The notes under the pieces were generated by a model that ran no database searches, was not told the DNA's origin, and saw only the letters and a program-made list of their open reading frames with translations. A DNA stretch of 64,000 nucleotides from Monodelphis domestica. Lineage: Eukaryota; Chordata; Mammalia; Didelphimorphia; Didelphidae. A program made the translations under genes and the position numbers. The stretch is taken from assembly GCF_027887165.1 (NCBI RefSeq), contig NC_077228.1, positions 429,824,457-429,888,456 on the forward strand, given 5' to 3'. The first letter of the stretch is position 1. Each line of letters starts with the position of its first letter. Shown here piece by piece: positions 44,716 to 55,959 of the stretch.

Positions 44716-45525
44716 TTTCATTACTAATGACCATTCTTCTGCCATAGCTTCATGCCAGTGGCTATAGGACACCAGGAGGTACTGTCAACAGTCTTTAAAT
44801 TAGGATGGCATAAAATGGGACAACATTCTGACTCTTAAAAGGAGATCCTGACAATATCTCTTCATGGACTAAAGCCATCCTAAATTGTTCACCCTTGTAA
44901 ATGAACTGACATTCCCACTTTTACTACAGTTATAGAATAATTGTACTCTCCTATCCTTTGGTTTGACTGTATCAACATTTGTTTACTGGATATGACCAGG
45001 GAAATCCTCAGGACCTACTGTCTTATCATTCACCATTACTATAAAGTAATATCAAAGGTATAGTAAGGCTAGGAATAAATAAAAAAAAATTTTCTTACTT
45101 CTTATCCTTATCATTTCTGAAACATTGCATAGTATGGAGGACAGCCTCTTCATATATACACTTATCCCTTCCACATCGAGACTTTCTCCCTTGAGGTTTT
45201 GATATATTGTGAATCAGCAAAAGAAATTAAATGGGGATTTTTGTTTTTTTTTTTAAGAAACTGCAGATGACATGCAAAGGCCAGCAGATGACTCAGAAAA
45301 AGTTTAGAAACTCAGAAATGCATACTTAATCTCAACTTTACAATAAGGCATTGTAAACACCCCATAATAGAAAAAGAAAAAGAAAAAAATTCAGACTTCT
45401 CTCATCTGAAGGAAGGACCCAAAATTTTTACACAGATTTTCTAGATCATGGGCTCCCCAGCTCCTAACTCCTGTGTTGTGGAAGGGATAATTCTATTTTT
45501 CTGTTCAACACATTCTATTTCCTGT
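44716..45525. other. Unassigned sequence
   Basis: Nothing recognised. A-rich runs occur at 45080 and 45375. Confidence 0.3.
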
Positions 45526-45529
45526 CTCC

Positions 45530-45822
45530 CTTTTCTGGAATATTTTTCTTTCTCATCTCCATCTCTTGGAATCTTGAGTTTTCATCAAGCTTCATCTCAA
45601 ATTCTACATCCTATATGAAGCTCTAAAATTACATTACATATAGTTTTACTTCTCTTCATGAAGTTGTTTCTCTCTCTTTTATCCTTACCATCCTCACCAA
45701 GGAGAATGTAAGCTCCTTGAGAGCAGTGATTGCTTTGTTTTGGTGTCTATGTCCTCAGTGTTTAGCACATTGCCTGGCAATAGAAGATGCTTAATAAATA
45801 CTTGTTGAGAATTGGATTAAAG
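45530..45822 (+). repeat. L2 3' end
   Basis: GAGAATGTAAGCTCCTTGAG, GTGTTTAGCACATTGCCTGG, GATGCTTAATAAATACTTGT; sense L2 with a coding remnant before it. Confidence 0.9.
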
Positions 45823-46059
45823 TTCAGAATTCCAACTGGAAAGTTAGAAAAGGGAAAGAGAGCAGTCTTGTCAGTGGAAGTAGGATAGGTAATAGGATTA
45901 CCTTTTTCCCTTGTCTTATGGATCATTTGAGAAATATATTCCAGTATCTAAGCAAAAATAAGTTGGCAATTTCCAAAACCACTCCCTTTCCTTTATACAA
46001 ATCTGACCATGATAATAAGAATGAAAAAAAATAATCCCAGGGCAGTTAGAATGATCTTA

Positions 46060-46305
46060 TAGCATGTTGATGATGATGATGATATCAATAGCTTCTATTA
46101 TACATAATGCTTCATGGCTAACAAAGTGTTTTTCTCATAACATTCCTGTGAGGGAGGAGAGGTAAATAATTGTCCTTTCCTTTTGACTGATGAGGAACCT
46201 GAGACTCAGAACTGAAATGACTTGTCTAGTGTCACCCAAAGATAAATACTAGGACCAGGCATCCTGACTCCAAGGCTAGCACCTCTAAACCTCTCTGCTT
46301 AATCA
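46060..46305 (-). repeat. MIR/THER1 core-SINE
   Basis: Antisense: a GAT triplet run, CATAACATTCCTGTGAGGGA, GAGGAACCTGAGACTCAGA, TGTCTAGTGTCACCC. Confidence 0.8.
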
Positions 46306-46309
46306 AATT

Positions 46310-47315
46310 TCTTCTTGGATATGTTCTCTTGGTATAGTTTGTCCTTTTAAATAGAAGATCAGGACAAACTAAATTTTATTTTCTAAACTGCCTGAAAAGC
46401 AAAAATAAACTTTTCTCTTTGACATTCAGAGAAGAAGTTCTGGCAGGTTGCCTATTTAATTACAAAATGGTAAAAACAAAACAAAACAACTCTTTTTCTT
46501 GCAGAAAAAACCCACAATTAATCTTACCTATAATTTTTTCTTTTAGAAACTATTATTGTGTGAGCTGAGAAAGCTGTGAAACATGAAACCTTGACACTGT
46601 GGCTATAAGTGGCACCTATTCTGTGTCACTCCTGTTTTAAGTGGCCTCTGTCTGTGATTCTACTCCTGAAAATTGATCTTTTACTCATCTGAAATGGGAT
46701 CCCATCTTTCCCCATTCATATGATTTCTGCAGTAAGAATAGAGAGCCCCAAAGAAATATAAGCTAAATATGACATGCACTGTCAGAAAGTAGATTGATAT
46801 AAATGAATAAGCTATTCCTTCCAGTTACTGGGACCCCAGTGTCAACTTGGGTGTTAACACTCTTCTTCTGTGTTGGGATGACCTGCCTCCCATTTATTTC
46901 TGTTCCTTCTCTTGGCATAGGATGAGAATGAGAAGAGTTAATGTCCTTTTAGACAGAGGGAAGATTTTGGAGTGGCTTCATTAAAAACTTGAATTTTTGA
47001 ACTTTGTTAGTGAATGTTGCCCCTTGTTGGAATTCATTCTCTTAGCATAAGGATAAAAATGAACTTAATCCATTTGGAACCATTTTGAGTGGATGAGATG
47101 AACAGATCCACCACAGTCTAAAACAAAGTCCCTGGTTAGAGTAGGGGTCTTTAAACTTTTAAAATTGCACACTTCTCAATAAAAAGATTTTTGAGCATGT
47201 CTTCCCATGCATTTTTATTAATAAATTATAAACATGTAACACTATACAATAAGAAAAAATAATAATTTTAAAAGGTTGACATTAACATGAAATAACATTC
47301 AATCTAGAGTCAATA
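46310..47315. other. Unassigned; possible hAT-like remnant
   Basis: No gene seen. TAGGGGTCTTTAAACTTTT near 47143 resembles a hAT terminus, but no second end was found. Confidence 0.3.
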
Positions 47316-47317
47316 TG

Positions 47318-47455
47318 CATCCATTGGAGTTTATTGAGTAGGGAAGTAAAAGATAACATTAGTACTTTAGAAAAATCATTTTGTTAGAGGAAGGATTTAG
47401 GAGGGGAGAGATCTGAAGCAAAGAGATCATTAAGAGGTTATTGAAGAACATGGGG
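47318..47455 (-). repeat. L2 fragment
   Basis: CATTGGAGTTTATTGAGTAG and TTAGTACTTTAGAAAAATCA are antisense L2 ORF2 end. Confidence 0.75.
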
Positions 47456-47489
47456 ATAAAGGCTTATTCTCTCCAAGTCATTTATTCTC

Positions 47490-47738
47490 TTAATGCTGAT
47501 GATAATGATGAGATTTATATATTACTTTAAGGTTTGCAAAACCCTTTGCAAGTATTATCTCATTTTATACTCTTTAAGATACATGCTATTATTAGCACCC
47601 ACATTTTATAGATGAGGAAACTGAGGCTTACATAGGTAAAATGGCTTCTTCAAAATCCCAGGAGGCTGGATTTGAGCTTAGACCATTCTGCCTCTCAAGT
47701 CCAGCACTCTTTCCTCTGTGTTACTTAGCTGTCTAAAA
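47490..47738 (-). repeat. MIR/THER1 core-SINE
   Basis: Antisense: TTAAGGTTTGCAAAACCCTT, TTTTATAGATGAGGAAACTG, AGGCTTACATAGGTAAAATG, GTTACTTAGCTGTCT. Confidence 0.85.
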
Positions 47739-48259
47739 TGAAAAGAAAGAGATGACCGGGGCTCTCATTTGTGAGTAACTGTCCCAGAATATAGAGCCAA
47801 TCCTCTGAGGGAAGGAGTGAGCAGGGGAGAAATTTTCAGTTTCTATGTGAGTATTCCAATATGATCTAGGAGATTATTATTGTCCTGAGAAGCCTACACC
47901 AGGCTCAGAAGTAGGTTAATTAAATGCTTGGGAAGTGGAGTTAGAGAGCAGGGTGGGCTACTGTTGGAGGAATGAAGGGTAGATTTTCTATTAGAGATAA
48001 GCTCCATGACTGACTGCTAGGAAGGTGGGATGTGACTCCTATATTCATTTTCCATTGATTATATAGCCCTCTTTGGTCAAGCCACCAGTTCCAAGGATTC
48101 TGTCCCTTAATTTGGAGACCACTCCTCTAATGCATACTCTTTATATTTCTTTCCAAACAAATGGATCATGGGTTTATCCACCTGAGATTTTATACTCACA
48201 GCCTTTGGTGGCCCCATGGGATCTAACCTGAAACAACTCCCAAGAATTTCTGTGCTGGT

Positions 48260-48340
48260 GGCCAAGGAGAGAAAGGTAGTGATTCTAACTTATTTTTCTT
48301 TTTGCCCCTTAGGAAAATTCCTAGTAAGTATTCTGTACCC
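48260..48340 (+). repeat. Short near-identical duplication, copy 1
   Basis: GGCCAAGGAGAGAAAGGTAG, GCCCCTTAGGAAAATTCCTA, GTAAGTATTCT: nearly identical to 50511-50580 apart from a 12-base length difference in a T-rich run. No family recognised. Confidence 0.85.
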
Positions 48341-48454
48341 TTTGGATATGGGGATGTTTACAAGAAGGATTAATGGAATTGGTCTTAGTTGAGTGTGATT
48401 ATAAACTTGGCTAGAGTCAGAATTTCATGACAGCACAGAACAGAAGAAAGAGCC

Positions 48455-48680
48455 GGTTTAGGCAGAGGGCATGGGTCTTAATCTTTGTTCTATTACTTAT
48501 TATGAGACTTTGGACGAGTCATTTCTGCCTCTTGGGAAGAGATTGGACTCAGTACTCTCTATTGTCATTTTATCTCTAAATTCTTTCATTCAGGTACTGG
48601 ACCTCCACTCATTTTCTCTGTGACCTTTGGAAAATCACTTATCTTTGGGATTGTTTCTTATGTATAAAATAAGATAATAT
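48455..48680 (+). repeat. MIR remnants
   Basis: GAGACTTTGGACGAGTCATT and GTGACCTTTGGAAAATCACT are sense MIR; probably two overlapping pieces. The second resembles 49985-50115. Confidence 0.6.
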
Positions 48681-48682
48681 TG

Positions 48683-48852
48683 GGGGCAGCTAGGTATCTC
48701 AGTGAATTGAGAGCCAGACCTGGAGCCTGGAAGTCCTAGGTTCAAATCTGACCTCAGACACTTCCTATCTATGTGACCCATTGCCTAGCTTTTATTGCTC
48801 TTCTGGAACCTGTATTGATTCTAAGATGGAAGGCAGGAGTTTTTAAAAAGCT
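48683..48852 (+). repeat. tRNA-derived SINE, group II
   Basis: GGGGGCAGCTAGGTATCTCA, GGTTCAAATCTGACCTCAG, TTGATTCTAAGATGGAAGGC; 15-20 bases of the middle are missing. Confidence 0.9.
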
Positions 48853-48854
48853 AG

Positions 48855-49035
48855 ATAGTTTTGTCAGTGGTTTGGAGTAAGAGGCAGTACGTTGAATCTA
48901 ATCTCTATCCCTTACTACTACCTATGTAAATTCGGATTAATCACTTCTTTTTTTCTGAATGGTCCTCACTTTCCTTAGCTATATAATGAGATTGTCAGAC
49001 TGGATGGTTCCCTTCCAGCTCTAAAGCTATGATCC
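48855..49035 (+). repeat. MIR core-SINE
   Basis: TTCCTTAGCTATATAATGAG, GGATGGTTCCCTTCCAGCTC; sense MIR. Confidence 0.75.
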
Positions 49036-49039
49036 AGAA

Positions 49040-49930
49040 CAATCGCCTGTTCAGATCCTTTTTTGCCAGCAGATGGCACTGTGAATCATAGGGTAAAGGT
49101 ATGAGACTGGATATTTTCAAGGAAAAACAATGAGAGTAGGAATTTATTTTATTGGTGCCTCATTCCCTAGTGAAATTATAAAAAGATAATAGAGAATGCC
49201 ATTCTTAAATGGACTCAAACAAACAGAGTTTGCTCTCTAATGTTTAGAATGGGCAGGGATAGGAATCTAGAAGACAGTAAATATATACTGGCTTTTCTCC
49301 AGGCAGAATCAATGGAGCAATAAAATAAATAAAATAAAAAAGAAGTTTGTGGGAAACTTGTTCCATTTTCCTCACAGAAAACTGAGAAAGATATTAAATA
49401 ACTGAAGTATTACAGAATTTTCTCCATTTTCAAGGAGAATATGGATTCCAGATTCCATAAAATCAAGTATTTGATGTCTTAAGTGGATTGTTAAGTACAT
49501 GGTTTTCTAGTCTCAAAGAAATAGAAATAGTTAGGACTAGGGAGACAAAATGGCTTTACTAAAAATAAATCACATCAAATTTTCCTATTTACTTTTTTTT
49601 AAATTGAGTTTTATTGGATTTTTGAGCCAGGAAAATCATGTATGCGTATCATGTCAGAATCTCAACAAGGAATTTGACAAAATCTTTCATGATATCCATA
49701 AGGACAAGATAGAGAAGTGTGGTCTGGATAATAGTATAAGGTATATTTGAAACTGGGTGAATTTGATCATTTTTCTTATTGCACAACATTTATTTTTTAA
49801 CTGAACTTAACATAATACAACATGAAATTATAACATTTTATATTATGAACCTTATAAGAATGACTACAATTTGATCCTTCCTTTTACGTTTTGCCTTCTT
49901 CCACTCTTTACTATTCAATCTATAAGATGG
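49040..49930. other. Unassigned sequence
   Basis: Nothing recognised; the 66-codon frame at 49550-49750 has no family features. Confidence 0.3.
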
Positions 49931-49939
49931 AGGAGTTTG

Positions 49940-50118
49940 GGTCCAAGGCCTTTATTGTCATTTTATCTAAACATTCTATTATCTTATAATCTAGTGCTGG
50001 GTGTCCTATTTATTTTCTGTGCGACCTTGGGAAAATCACTTATCTCTAAGACACAAGACTATTTCTAGTGTGTTCTTGTTTCTCATCTCATCTCTGGGAC
50101 TGTTTCTCATTTTAAGGA
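49940..50118 (+). repeat. MIR-like block similar to 48540-48660
   Basis: TATTGTCATTTTATCT and ACCTTGGGAAAATCACTTAT are shared in order with the earlier block. Sense MIR remnant. Confidence 0.5.
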
Positions 50119-50227
50119 AAAAGTTTCATCCTGGATTAACCTATCCTCTTCTGATCTCCCCCCTTGTTCTCTTGTATTTTCTTTATTCATAATGTCCTTT
50201 TTAGTTAGAGATAGAGACTAGACTTAG

Positions 50228-50448
50228 GATTTCAGTGTTATAGGGAGCTACTCAATGAAGAAACTCCTTCATCCAATGAAGGTCAACATTTTTTCTATAA
50301 TCTAGTCTTTGATTGCCTAAAATTCTGAGAAGTCAAGTGACTGCCCAGAACGAAATAGCTAATATATGTAAGAGATTTTCCTTGAACTCAGGGTTTCCTG
50401 AGTTCTAAAGGTGACTCTCTACTCTTCCAAACTACCTCTCATTTTAGT
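50228..50448 (-). repeat. MIR/THER1 core-SINE
   Basis: GAGAAGTCAAGTGACTGCCC and TTGAACTCAGGGTTTCCTGA; antisense. Confidence 0.6.
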
Positions 50449-50510
50449 TATATAGTAGGACCTGGTTTTATGTGAATTTAACACATGCAAATTCAGGTAT
50501 ACTTGATTGG

Positions 50511-50580
50511 GGCCAAGGAGAGAAAGGTAGTGATTCTTTTTTTTGCCCCTTAGGAAAATTCCTAGTAAGTATTCTATACC
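50511..50580 (+). repeat. Short near-identical duplication, copy 2
   Basis: Partner of 48260-48340, same orientation, 2251 bases away. Confidence 0.85.
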
Positions 50581-50910
50581 TCTTGGAATATTTGGAATAT
50601 TTATCCAACTGAAAAAAATAAAGGGAGAAAAATATGTAAAGTAAATAGTTTTAATTAGACACTAAATCCAGATTATTCTTCAAAGCAGTGAAAAGTCATT
50701 TCACCTAGTCATGCTATTATATTGTTTTGCCCCAAACATTACCTCTGCAGCATCATCAGTCTCTGTCTCTGGCTCTTTCTTTTTACAAGTCATGTTTGCA
50801 TCAGACATGCTTCTCCTTATTTTATTAATCCTTTTTAGTTACTGATGATGGCCCCAAAGTAAAAGAGTAATAATGCTGATAGATCTGATGAGCCTAAAAA
50901 AAGTCATCAA

Positions 50911-51095
50911 GTGGGGCAGTAGGTAGTGCAGTGAATAGAGTGCCAGACCTGGAGTTGGGAGGACCCAGGTTTAAATATGGCCTCAGACATTTCCTATCTG
51001 TGTTACCCTGGACAAGCCATTTCATCCCACTTACCTAGACCTTGCCACTCTCCTTTCTTAGAATTGACATTAAGACAGAGGTACAGGTTAAAAAA
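50911..51095 (+). repeat. tRNA-derived SINE, group II
   Basis: GTGGGGCAGTAGGTAGTGCA, GAGTGCCAGACCTGGAGTTG, CAGGTTTAAATATGGCCTC, TTACCCTGGACAAGCCAT, then A-rich. Confidence 0.9.
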
Positions 51096-51319
51096 AGTCA
51101 TGAAATGCTTAGGTATGTTTGTATAAGAGAAACATTAAATAATGGGGTTTTCTATTATGAGAGATTTTCAACTTGTATGAAGGTCCTTGGAACATATTTG
51201 GTTAAGTAAAATGAGGTCTTCTTATATACTTTAAAATTTTTTCCACTCCTCTCTTTTTTCTATCTTAAAAAAGTTTTATTAACAAAATTTCATTTTATAT
51301 TACAAATATCACTCCCAAC

Positions 51320-51905
51320 TGTATGAGAACTTTTCTTTTAAAGACTGAATTTCTTCCATGGCCTTTTGATCCTTCTTTTCCATTTGATCAATTTTACTTT
51401 TCATGAAACTCTTTTCTTTATTGGATTTTTATGTTTCTTTTTCCAGTTGACTAATTTTGCTTTTTAAGTTGTTATTTTCTTTTTGGATTACTTTCATTTC
51501 TTTCCCCATTTTTCTTTTTATTTTTCTTTAACCTGTCTTATTTGATTTTTAAATTCCTTTTTGAGTTCTTCCAGTACTTGAGACCAATTTCCATTTTTCC
51601 TTGACGTTTTGCATGTGATTGCTTGGATTTCACCATCCCCTATTGATTGCCTCTTTGTCTCCATAGAAATTTTCTGATGTTAGGTGTTCCTTTTGATGTT
51701 TGCTCATTTTCCCAGTCTTTTTTTTTTTGGCCTGTGGACTGGGAATTTTGAAAGCTACTGGTTCTGTCTCCTTGCTACTTGCTTGCAGGACTCTGAGGTA
51801 CTTTTGCTAGATCTTTACCACAGAGCAGGCTGTTCTTTTTTGTTAAGATCAGTAAGAGGTGCTTACAGTTGCAGAACAGAAAATGACTTTTCATGCAAAT
51901 TCACA
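51320..51905 (-). repeat. L1 ORF1 N-terminal (coiled-coil) remnant
   Basis: Read on the minus strand, 51330-51600 encodes a lysine- and glutamate-rich coiled-coil (SQVLEELKKEFKNQIRQVKE, then NLKSKISQLEKE) like the N-terminal half of L1 ORF1p. It contains stops. The part to 51905 would be upstream L1 sequence. Both ends are truncated. Confidence 0.7.
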
Positions 51906-51909
51906 GGTT

Positions 51910-52555
51910 AACCCACAATGCATCAAATGAGCCTGTTTTTCCAGTCTCCAATATTTGTCATTTGATTTTGTGCCACTTATGCCAAACATCTAATGTTTGC
52001 CAATCTGAGTGTTTGAATAATTTTATCCAAAGAATATTGAATAATGGATTAATGTGAATCTGGAAAGAGGATTCCAGTGGTGTGATTCATTCTTCCCTGG
52101 TCAATATTTTCATAAGTGGCTTGGATTTTTAATTAAGATGAAGCTTTAAGCATGAAATATTTATGAAATTTGGGAATGACACAGCTAGGAGGATTAGCTA
52201 ATAAAAACTGTGGCTCTGGTCTCTGAGCTTACATAGATTGGATCCAATCACCTGACCAAAATCATCTGTGTTTCCACTCATGTGGTCCAAGAGGTCTCCA
52301 GATCTCTTACTAGGACTCAAGGGAGTGATGCATATATCAGGCATAGGACAGCTTTTATTTCATCCTAAAAAATGCAAAATATATAAAAGAACTCACATGG
52401 GCTCATTAAACAGTACAGAATATACTTATAGTAACCCTATATAATTACTTATAGTAGGCTCTATGTAATATTAAAAACATTCAAAGAAGTAAAATTTAAT
52501 TTGAATCTATAGTTATTAAGCAGGAAATATTGGACTATATTAATCAAACTACAAA
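51910..52555. other. Unassigned sequence
   Basis: Nothing recognised. Confidence 0.3.
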
Positions 52556-52559
52556 GAAC

Positions 52560-52935
52560 TAATAAATTTGTTTAGTTTCTGTTCTTAAAAAATGTTTTTT
52601 TTTCCCAAAAATTTGTTTTTACAACTATAAGTAAAAATAATTATTTTAAATTCATTTTAATTTTTTTAAAGTTCCAGTTCTTTCCTTTTCTCTCACCCTT
52701 CCCTCCTCCAGTACAATCAGATAAAATATTCTTCCGTATTAGTTATTTCATAGAAGAAAACAAACAAAAAAGACAAAAAATGAAGAGCAGAAAAGAGTAC
52801 GCTTTGGTCTGCATTCAGATTCTATCAGTTCTTTCTCTGGAGTAGGATGACATTTTCCATCATGAGTCCTTTCGGATTATCTTGATTGCTGAGAAAAGCC
52901 AAATCATTCACAATTGTTCTTTGTACAGAATTGCT
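52560..52935 (-). repeat. L1 3' UTR fragment
   Basis: Antisense: CTTTGGTCTGCATTCAGATT, CTATCAGTTCTTTCTCTGGA, TTTTCCATCATGAGTCCTTT. Confidence 0.85.
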
Positions 52936-53128
52936 GCTAATGTGTGCCAGGTGCTTAAAAGAAACATTATCTCATTTGATCTTCACAGCAATCCTTAGTT
53001 AGGTGCTGTTATAGCTGAAGAATCTGAGTTAGAGATTAAATGACCAGGAGTGTCTGAAGCCAGATTTGACCTGAAGTCTTCCTGATTCCAGACCTGGGGC
53101 TCCCTTGTGTTACTACCTGCCTCGGTCT
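52936..53128 (-). repeat. MIR/THER1 core-SINE
   Basis: ATCTCATTTGATCTTCACAG, GTTAGGTGCTGTTATAGCTG, GAAGCCAGATTTGACCTG; antisense. Confidence 0.75.
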
Positions 53129-53129
53129 A

Positions 53130-53590
53130 GAGTAGCTGGCCTCTGGATATTGGAAGATCAGGAAACTTTGTCATGTGGTCTTTCACTACAGAGATATGTG
53201 TGAAAGGCCCATCTTTTGTTCATAGATCACACTCTCCACTAATGAATGATATTTTACTTGGGTGTGTGGGGATGTGGAGAGAGGAGCTTTGTCATATGAA
53301 GAATGGTTGAAGGGATTAGGAATGTTTGGTCCAAAGACTGGGTGGTATGTTAGCTGTCTTATGGTGGATCAAAGGTTTTACTTATTCTTTGTGTTTCAGG
53401 AAGCCAAAATAAAGTAAGTAGATGGAAGTTATAGGCAGGCATTTTTTTTGGTAAGAAAGACAATTTTAGTATTCTGATTTATCCATCAGTGGAATACCCC
53501 CAGACTACTCCTGCTTTACTTTTCCTAGTCCCATCAATAGTTTTGTCTGATAACAAATCTCCAGAAAGACGTACCTGATGATAATTATTC
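53130..53590. other. Unassigned sequence
   Basis: Nothing recognised. Confidence 0.3.
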
Positions 53591-53594
53591 TCCA

Positions 53595-53905
53595 CCATAG
53601 ATTTTTATTTTTTTAACTTTTAATTTAATTATGTCAATGAACATAAAAACCCATTTTCTTTCCTATCTTTGCCCTCTACTTAGGAAAAGAAAGCTTTGTA
53701 ACAAACATTCATCATTAAGTAAAACAAGTTCCTAAGTTGCCAATATTAAAAAAAATTACATAAGTCTCATTCTTTTCTCTGAGCCATCACCTGTCAATTC
53801 AGAAGTGGGCACCTTGCTTCTTCATTAGTCCTCTGGAATCATGGTTAATCATTTCATTCATCAGAGTTCTTAAGTTTTTCCAATTTTGAATAAAGATCTA
53901 ATGAG
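53595..53905 (-). repeat. Old L1-like 3' UTR remnant
   Basis: T-rich start, then ATTACATAAGTCTCATTCTT and CATCAGAGTTCTTAAG resemble a more diverged L1 3' end in antisense. Weak. Confidence 0.4.
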
Positions 53906-53909
53906 TGAA

Positions 53910-54635
53910 TTGATCAATATTTGTGTCCTGTTTTCTGACTAACTTGAGTTCAGTTTTTAACCTGATAGGAAAATACGTGTGTGTAAATGTTTTCTGAGAA
54001 AAAATTTTAATTAAAAAATTAAACACATTGGTCAAGGAATACCAATATTTTGAGGGCATTGTGATATGAAATTTAAAAAATCCAACTCTCCATTAAGCCA
54101 GTTACCTATGTTCCATTTTTTTATTCAGCAATATCTCATCAGATGAACTGGTTTAAATCTTTGGGGCTTTGCCTTTGTCCTAGAAGATGTTTTTGTCTAC
54201 CAGTGTTTGAAGAATTGCATGCAGTCAGCTTGAGGTTTATTTGGTAAAATGATTAGATTAATTATTCATAAAAGAGGAGCATCATAATTCATTTAGCATA
54301 TGAAGTAGGTGGAGTAATGTCTACACGCACTCATCTGTAGCATGTATTATTAAAGAGAACTTTGAAAAAGCCATTTTAGCAGGAAAGCACAGATCACTTT
54401 TCTTTGCCTCCAGAAATAATTTCTAATGTTAATCCTTCCAAGGGAAGACAGTATATAAAGTGTGAGTCAGTGTTCAATAGCCAGGCCTGATATAATAGTG
54501 CATATTTATAGAAGCACATGAGAATTAATAGTTGAGAACTGAGAAAAATAAAGACCTTTGGCTGCTGGCCTATCAGATCTCCTAGCTACTAAGGGTCTCT
54601 ATGAATAATTATGTCTTTGCTACACTGAGAATAAA
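53910..54635. other. Unassigned sequence
   Basis: Nothing recognised; no gene. Confidence 0.3.
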
Positions 54636-54639
54636 GTTG

Positions 54640-54722
54640 GATTTGGGCAAGACTATTCATCTCTTGTTTTTTCATCTAAAAAAGGAAGGATTAGATCAGA
54701 TTACAAACTCTATGATCTCTGG
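54640..54722 (+). repeat. MIR fragment
   Basis: TTTGGGCAAGACTATTCATC and TTTTTTCATCTAAAAAAGGA; sense MIR. Confidence 0.55.
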
Positions 54723-54959
54723 ATCATCTGCACATATGTATTAGAGCTGGAAGTGTTAAGATGGGAATTCCATGGAAATTTTATATTAATTTATAATTAT
54801 TTCTTAAATAGTGAAAAGCAGGTCCCTCATATGGCCAGTCACCTAGCTAACCCAAGATTGCTGCTTACCTCTTATTCTTGTTCACATCAGGAAAAAGACC
54901 CTTTAGCTTCTCAGATACATAACTTATGCTCCATGATATTACTTTTTCTGTGTCGCTCT

Positions 54960-55235
54960 GATTGGACAGACTTAAATTTGGTACAATTCAGAAACTGGTC
55001 TTCTGGATCCCAGAAGTCATGGGGGATAAGAGGCAAGGGTCTTTCGGGAAGCCAGAGAGCTAGGAGGCTTCTGGTGGGCATCCTCCTTATATAGATAAGC
55101 CCAGGTCTTGTTCTTGGTCCAGTCAAAGGGTGGGGGCTGAATGGAAACCCAGTTCATTAGAGAAACACCCCAAGATTGATCTTATGGTACGAAGGAAAAG
55201 ATGTTCAAACTGGTGTTCAGTTCTCACAAAGGTGT
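54960..55235 (-). other. TATA-bearing block, possible LTR or promoter
   Basis: On the minus strand TATATAAGGAGG lies at 55085-55096, preceded by GACTGGACCAAG and followed by a CT-rich stretch with a CpG. This arrangement is like the promoter part of an LTR, but no clear TG...CA ends were found. The 113-codon plus frame (54753-55094) across it has no family features. Confidence 0.3.
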
Positions 55236-55249
55236 GTGTATATATATAT

Positions 55250-55830
55250 ATAGTAGTCTCTCGGTAACCAAGGATGACGATTGTCTTTGTGCGCTTTCAT
55301 CTATGATAGATGAGTGTGCACAAAGACACTTGTGTGTGAAGGAGATTTAAGTGGAAAAGTCGATGCACAGTGACAGTCCCAATCTCTCGGCTTTGGAAGC
55401 CTGGGTCCATGGCACGAAAGGTCGTTACACTTGGAGACTTCCTCAGCTGCATTGGATGGCCCTGTTGTGCTCCAACACACCCTGAGCACTCCACAGTGCT
55501 TCACTGCGTCGCCCTCTCAGCCGTTGAACCTTCTTGTTGGTTTCTTCCTTCTGTTCCGCCGAATCAGTCTTCACATGCTGGGTGAGCAAAGCCCTGGTTC
55601 ACCAGGGCAACGATGACCCGATGGCTACCCTCACAAGGTTTAGCCGGCCTGTCAAAGCCGTTGCCCGGGGTGTGGCCGCTGCCGCATGCTAGCAGCTACT
55701 GGGAGCCACAAGTGAGAGCTGGGTGTCAGGTGGGGGTCAGAGGCTGGAGAGCTGCCCTAGGAGGGCATGAAAAGCCCTCCATACCAGAGATACTACCCCT
55801 CCTGAGCACCCCATACACCCCACAAAGGTA
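55250..55830 (+). repeat. Repeat related to family R, CpG-rich and long
   Basis: Shares, in order, GATTTAAGTG, CCACAGTGCT, ACATGCT-GG and GGGAGCCACAAGTGAGAGCT with family R, but is longer and keeps many CpGs (CTGCGTCGCC, CCGTTGCCCG, GGCCGCTGCCGC). I recall similar copies elsewhere in opossum DNA, so it is a repeat rather than a gene. Overlapping frames of 60-70 codons on both strands come from its GC content. Confidence 0.65.
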
Positions 55831-55831
55831 A

Positions 55832-55955
55832 CTTAGAGGTCATCCAGCCCAATTCTTTCATTTTATAGATGAGAGAGTAGTCAAAGTCTCATGGCTAATA
55901 GATGGAACAGTTGACTAGAACCTGAGTTTCCTATCTCCTGGTCCTAAGACACCTA
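55832..55955 (-). repeat. MIR fragment
   Basis: TTAGAGGTCATCCAGCCCAA and CATTTTATAGATGAGAGAG; antisense MIR. Confidence 0.75.
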
Positions 55956-55959
55956 AAAG

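Larger units (their letters stand above)
50455..51224. repeat. Possible Tigger/mariner-like DNA transposon
   Basis: Left end TAGGACCTGGTTTTATGTG and right end whose complement reads AAGACCTCATTTTACTTAA look like worn terminal inverted repeats. Between them lie the short duplication (50511) and a SINE (50911). Weak. Confidence 0.35.

Noticed and set aside
54753-55094. 113-codon plus-strand frame near IYD
   Set aside because: No family features, no splice or promoter context on that strand; overlaps a block that looks like LTR or promoter on the other strand.
55297-55831. Several GC-rich frames on both strands
   Set aside because: Overlap each other inside a repeat related to family R.
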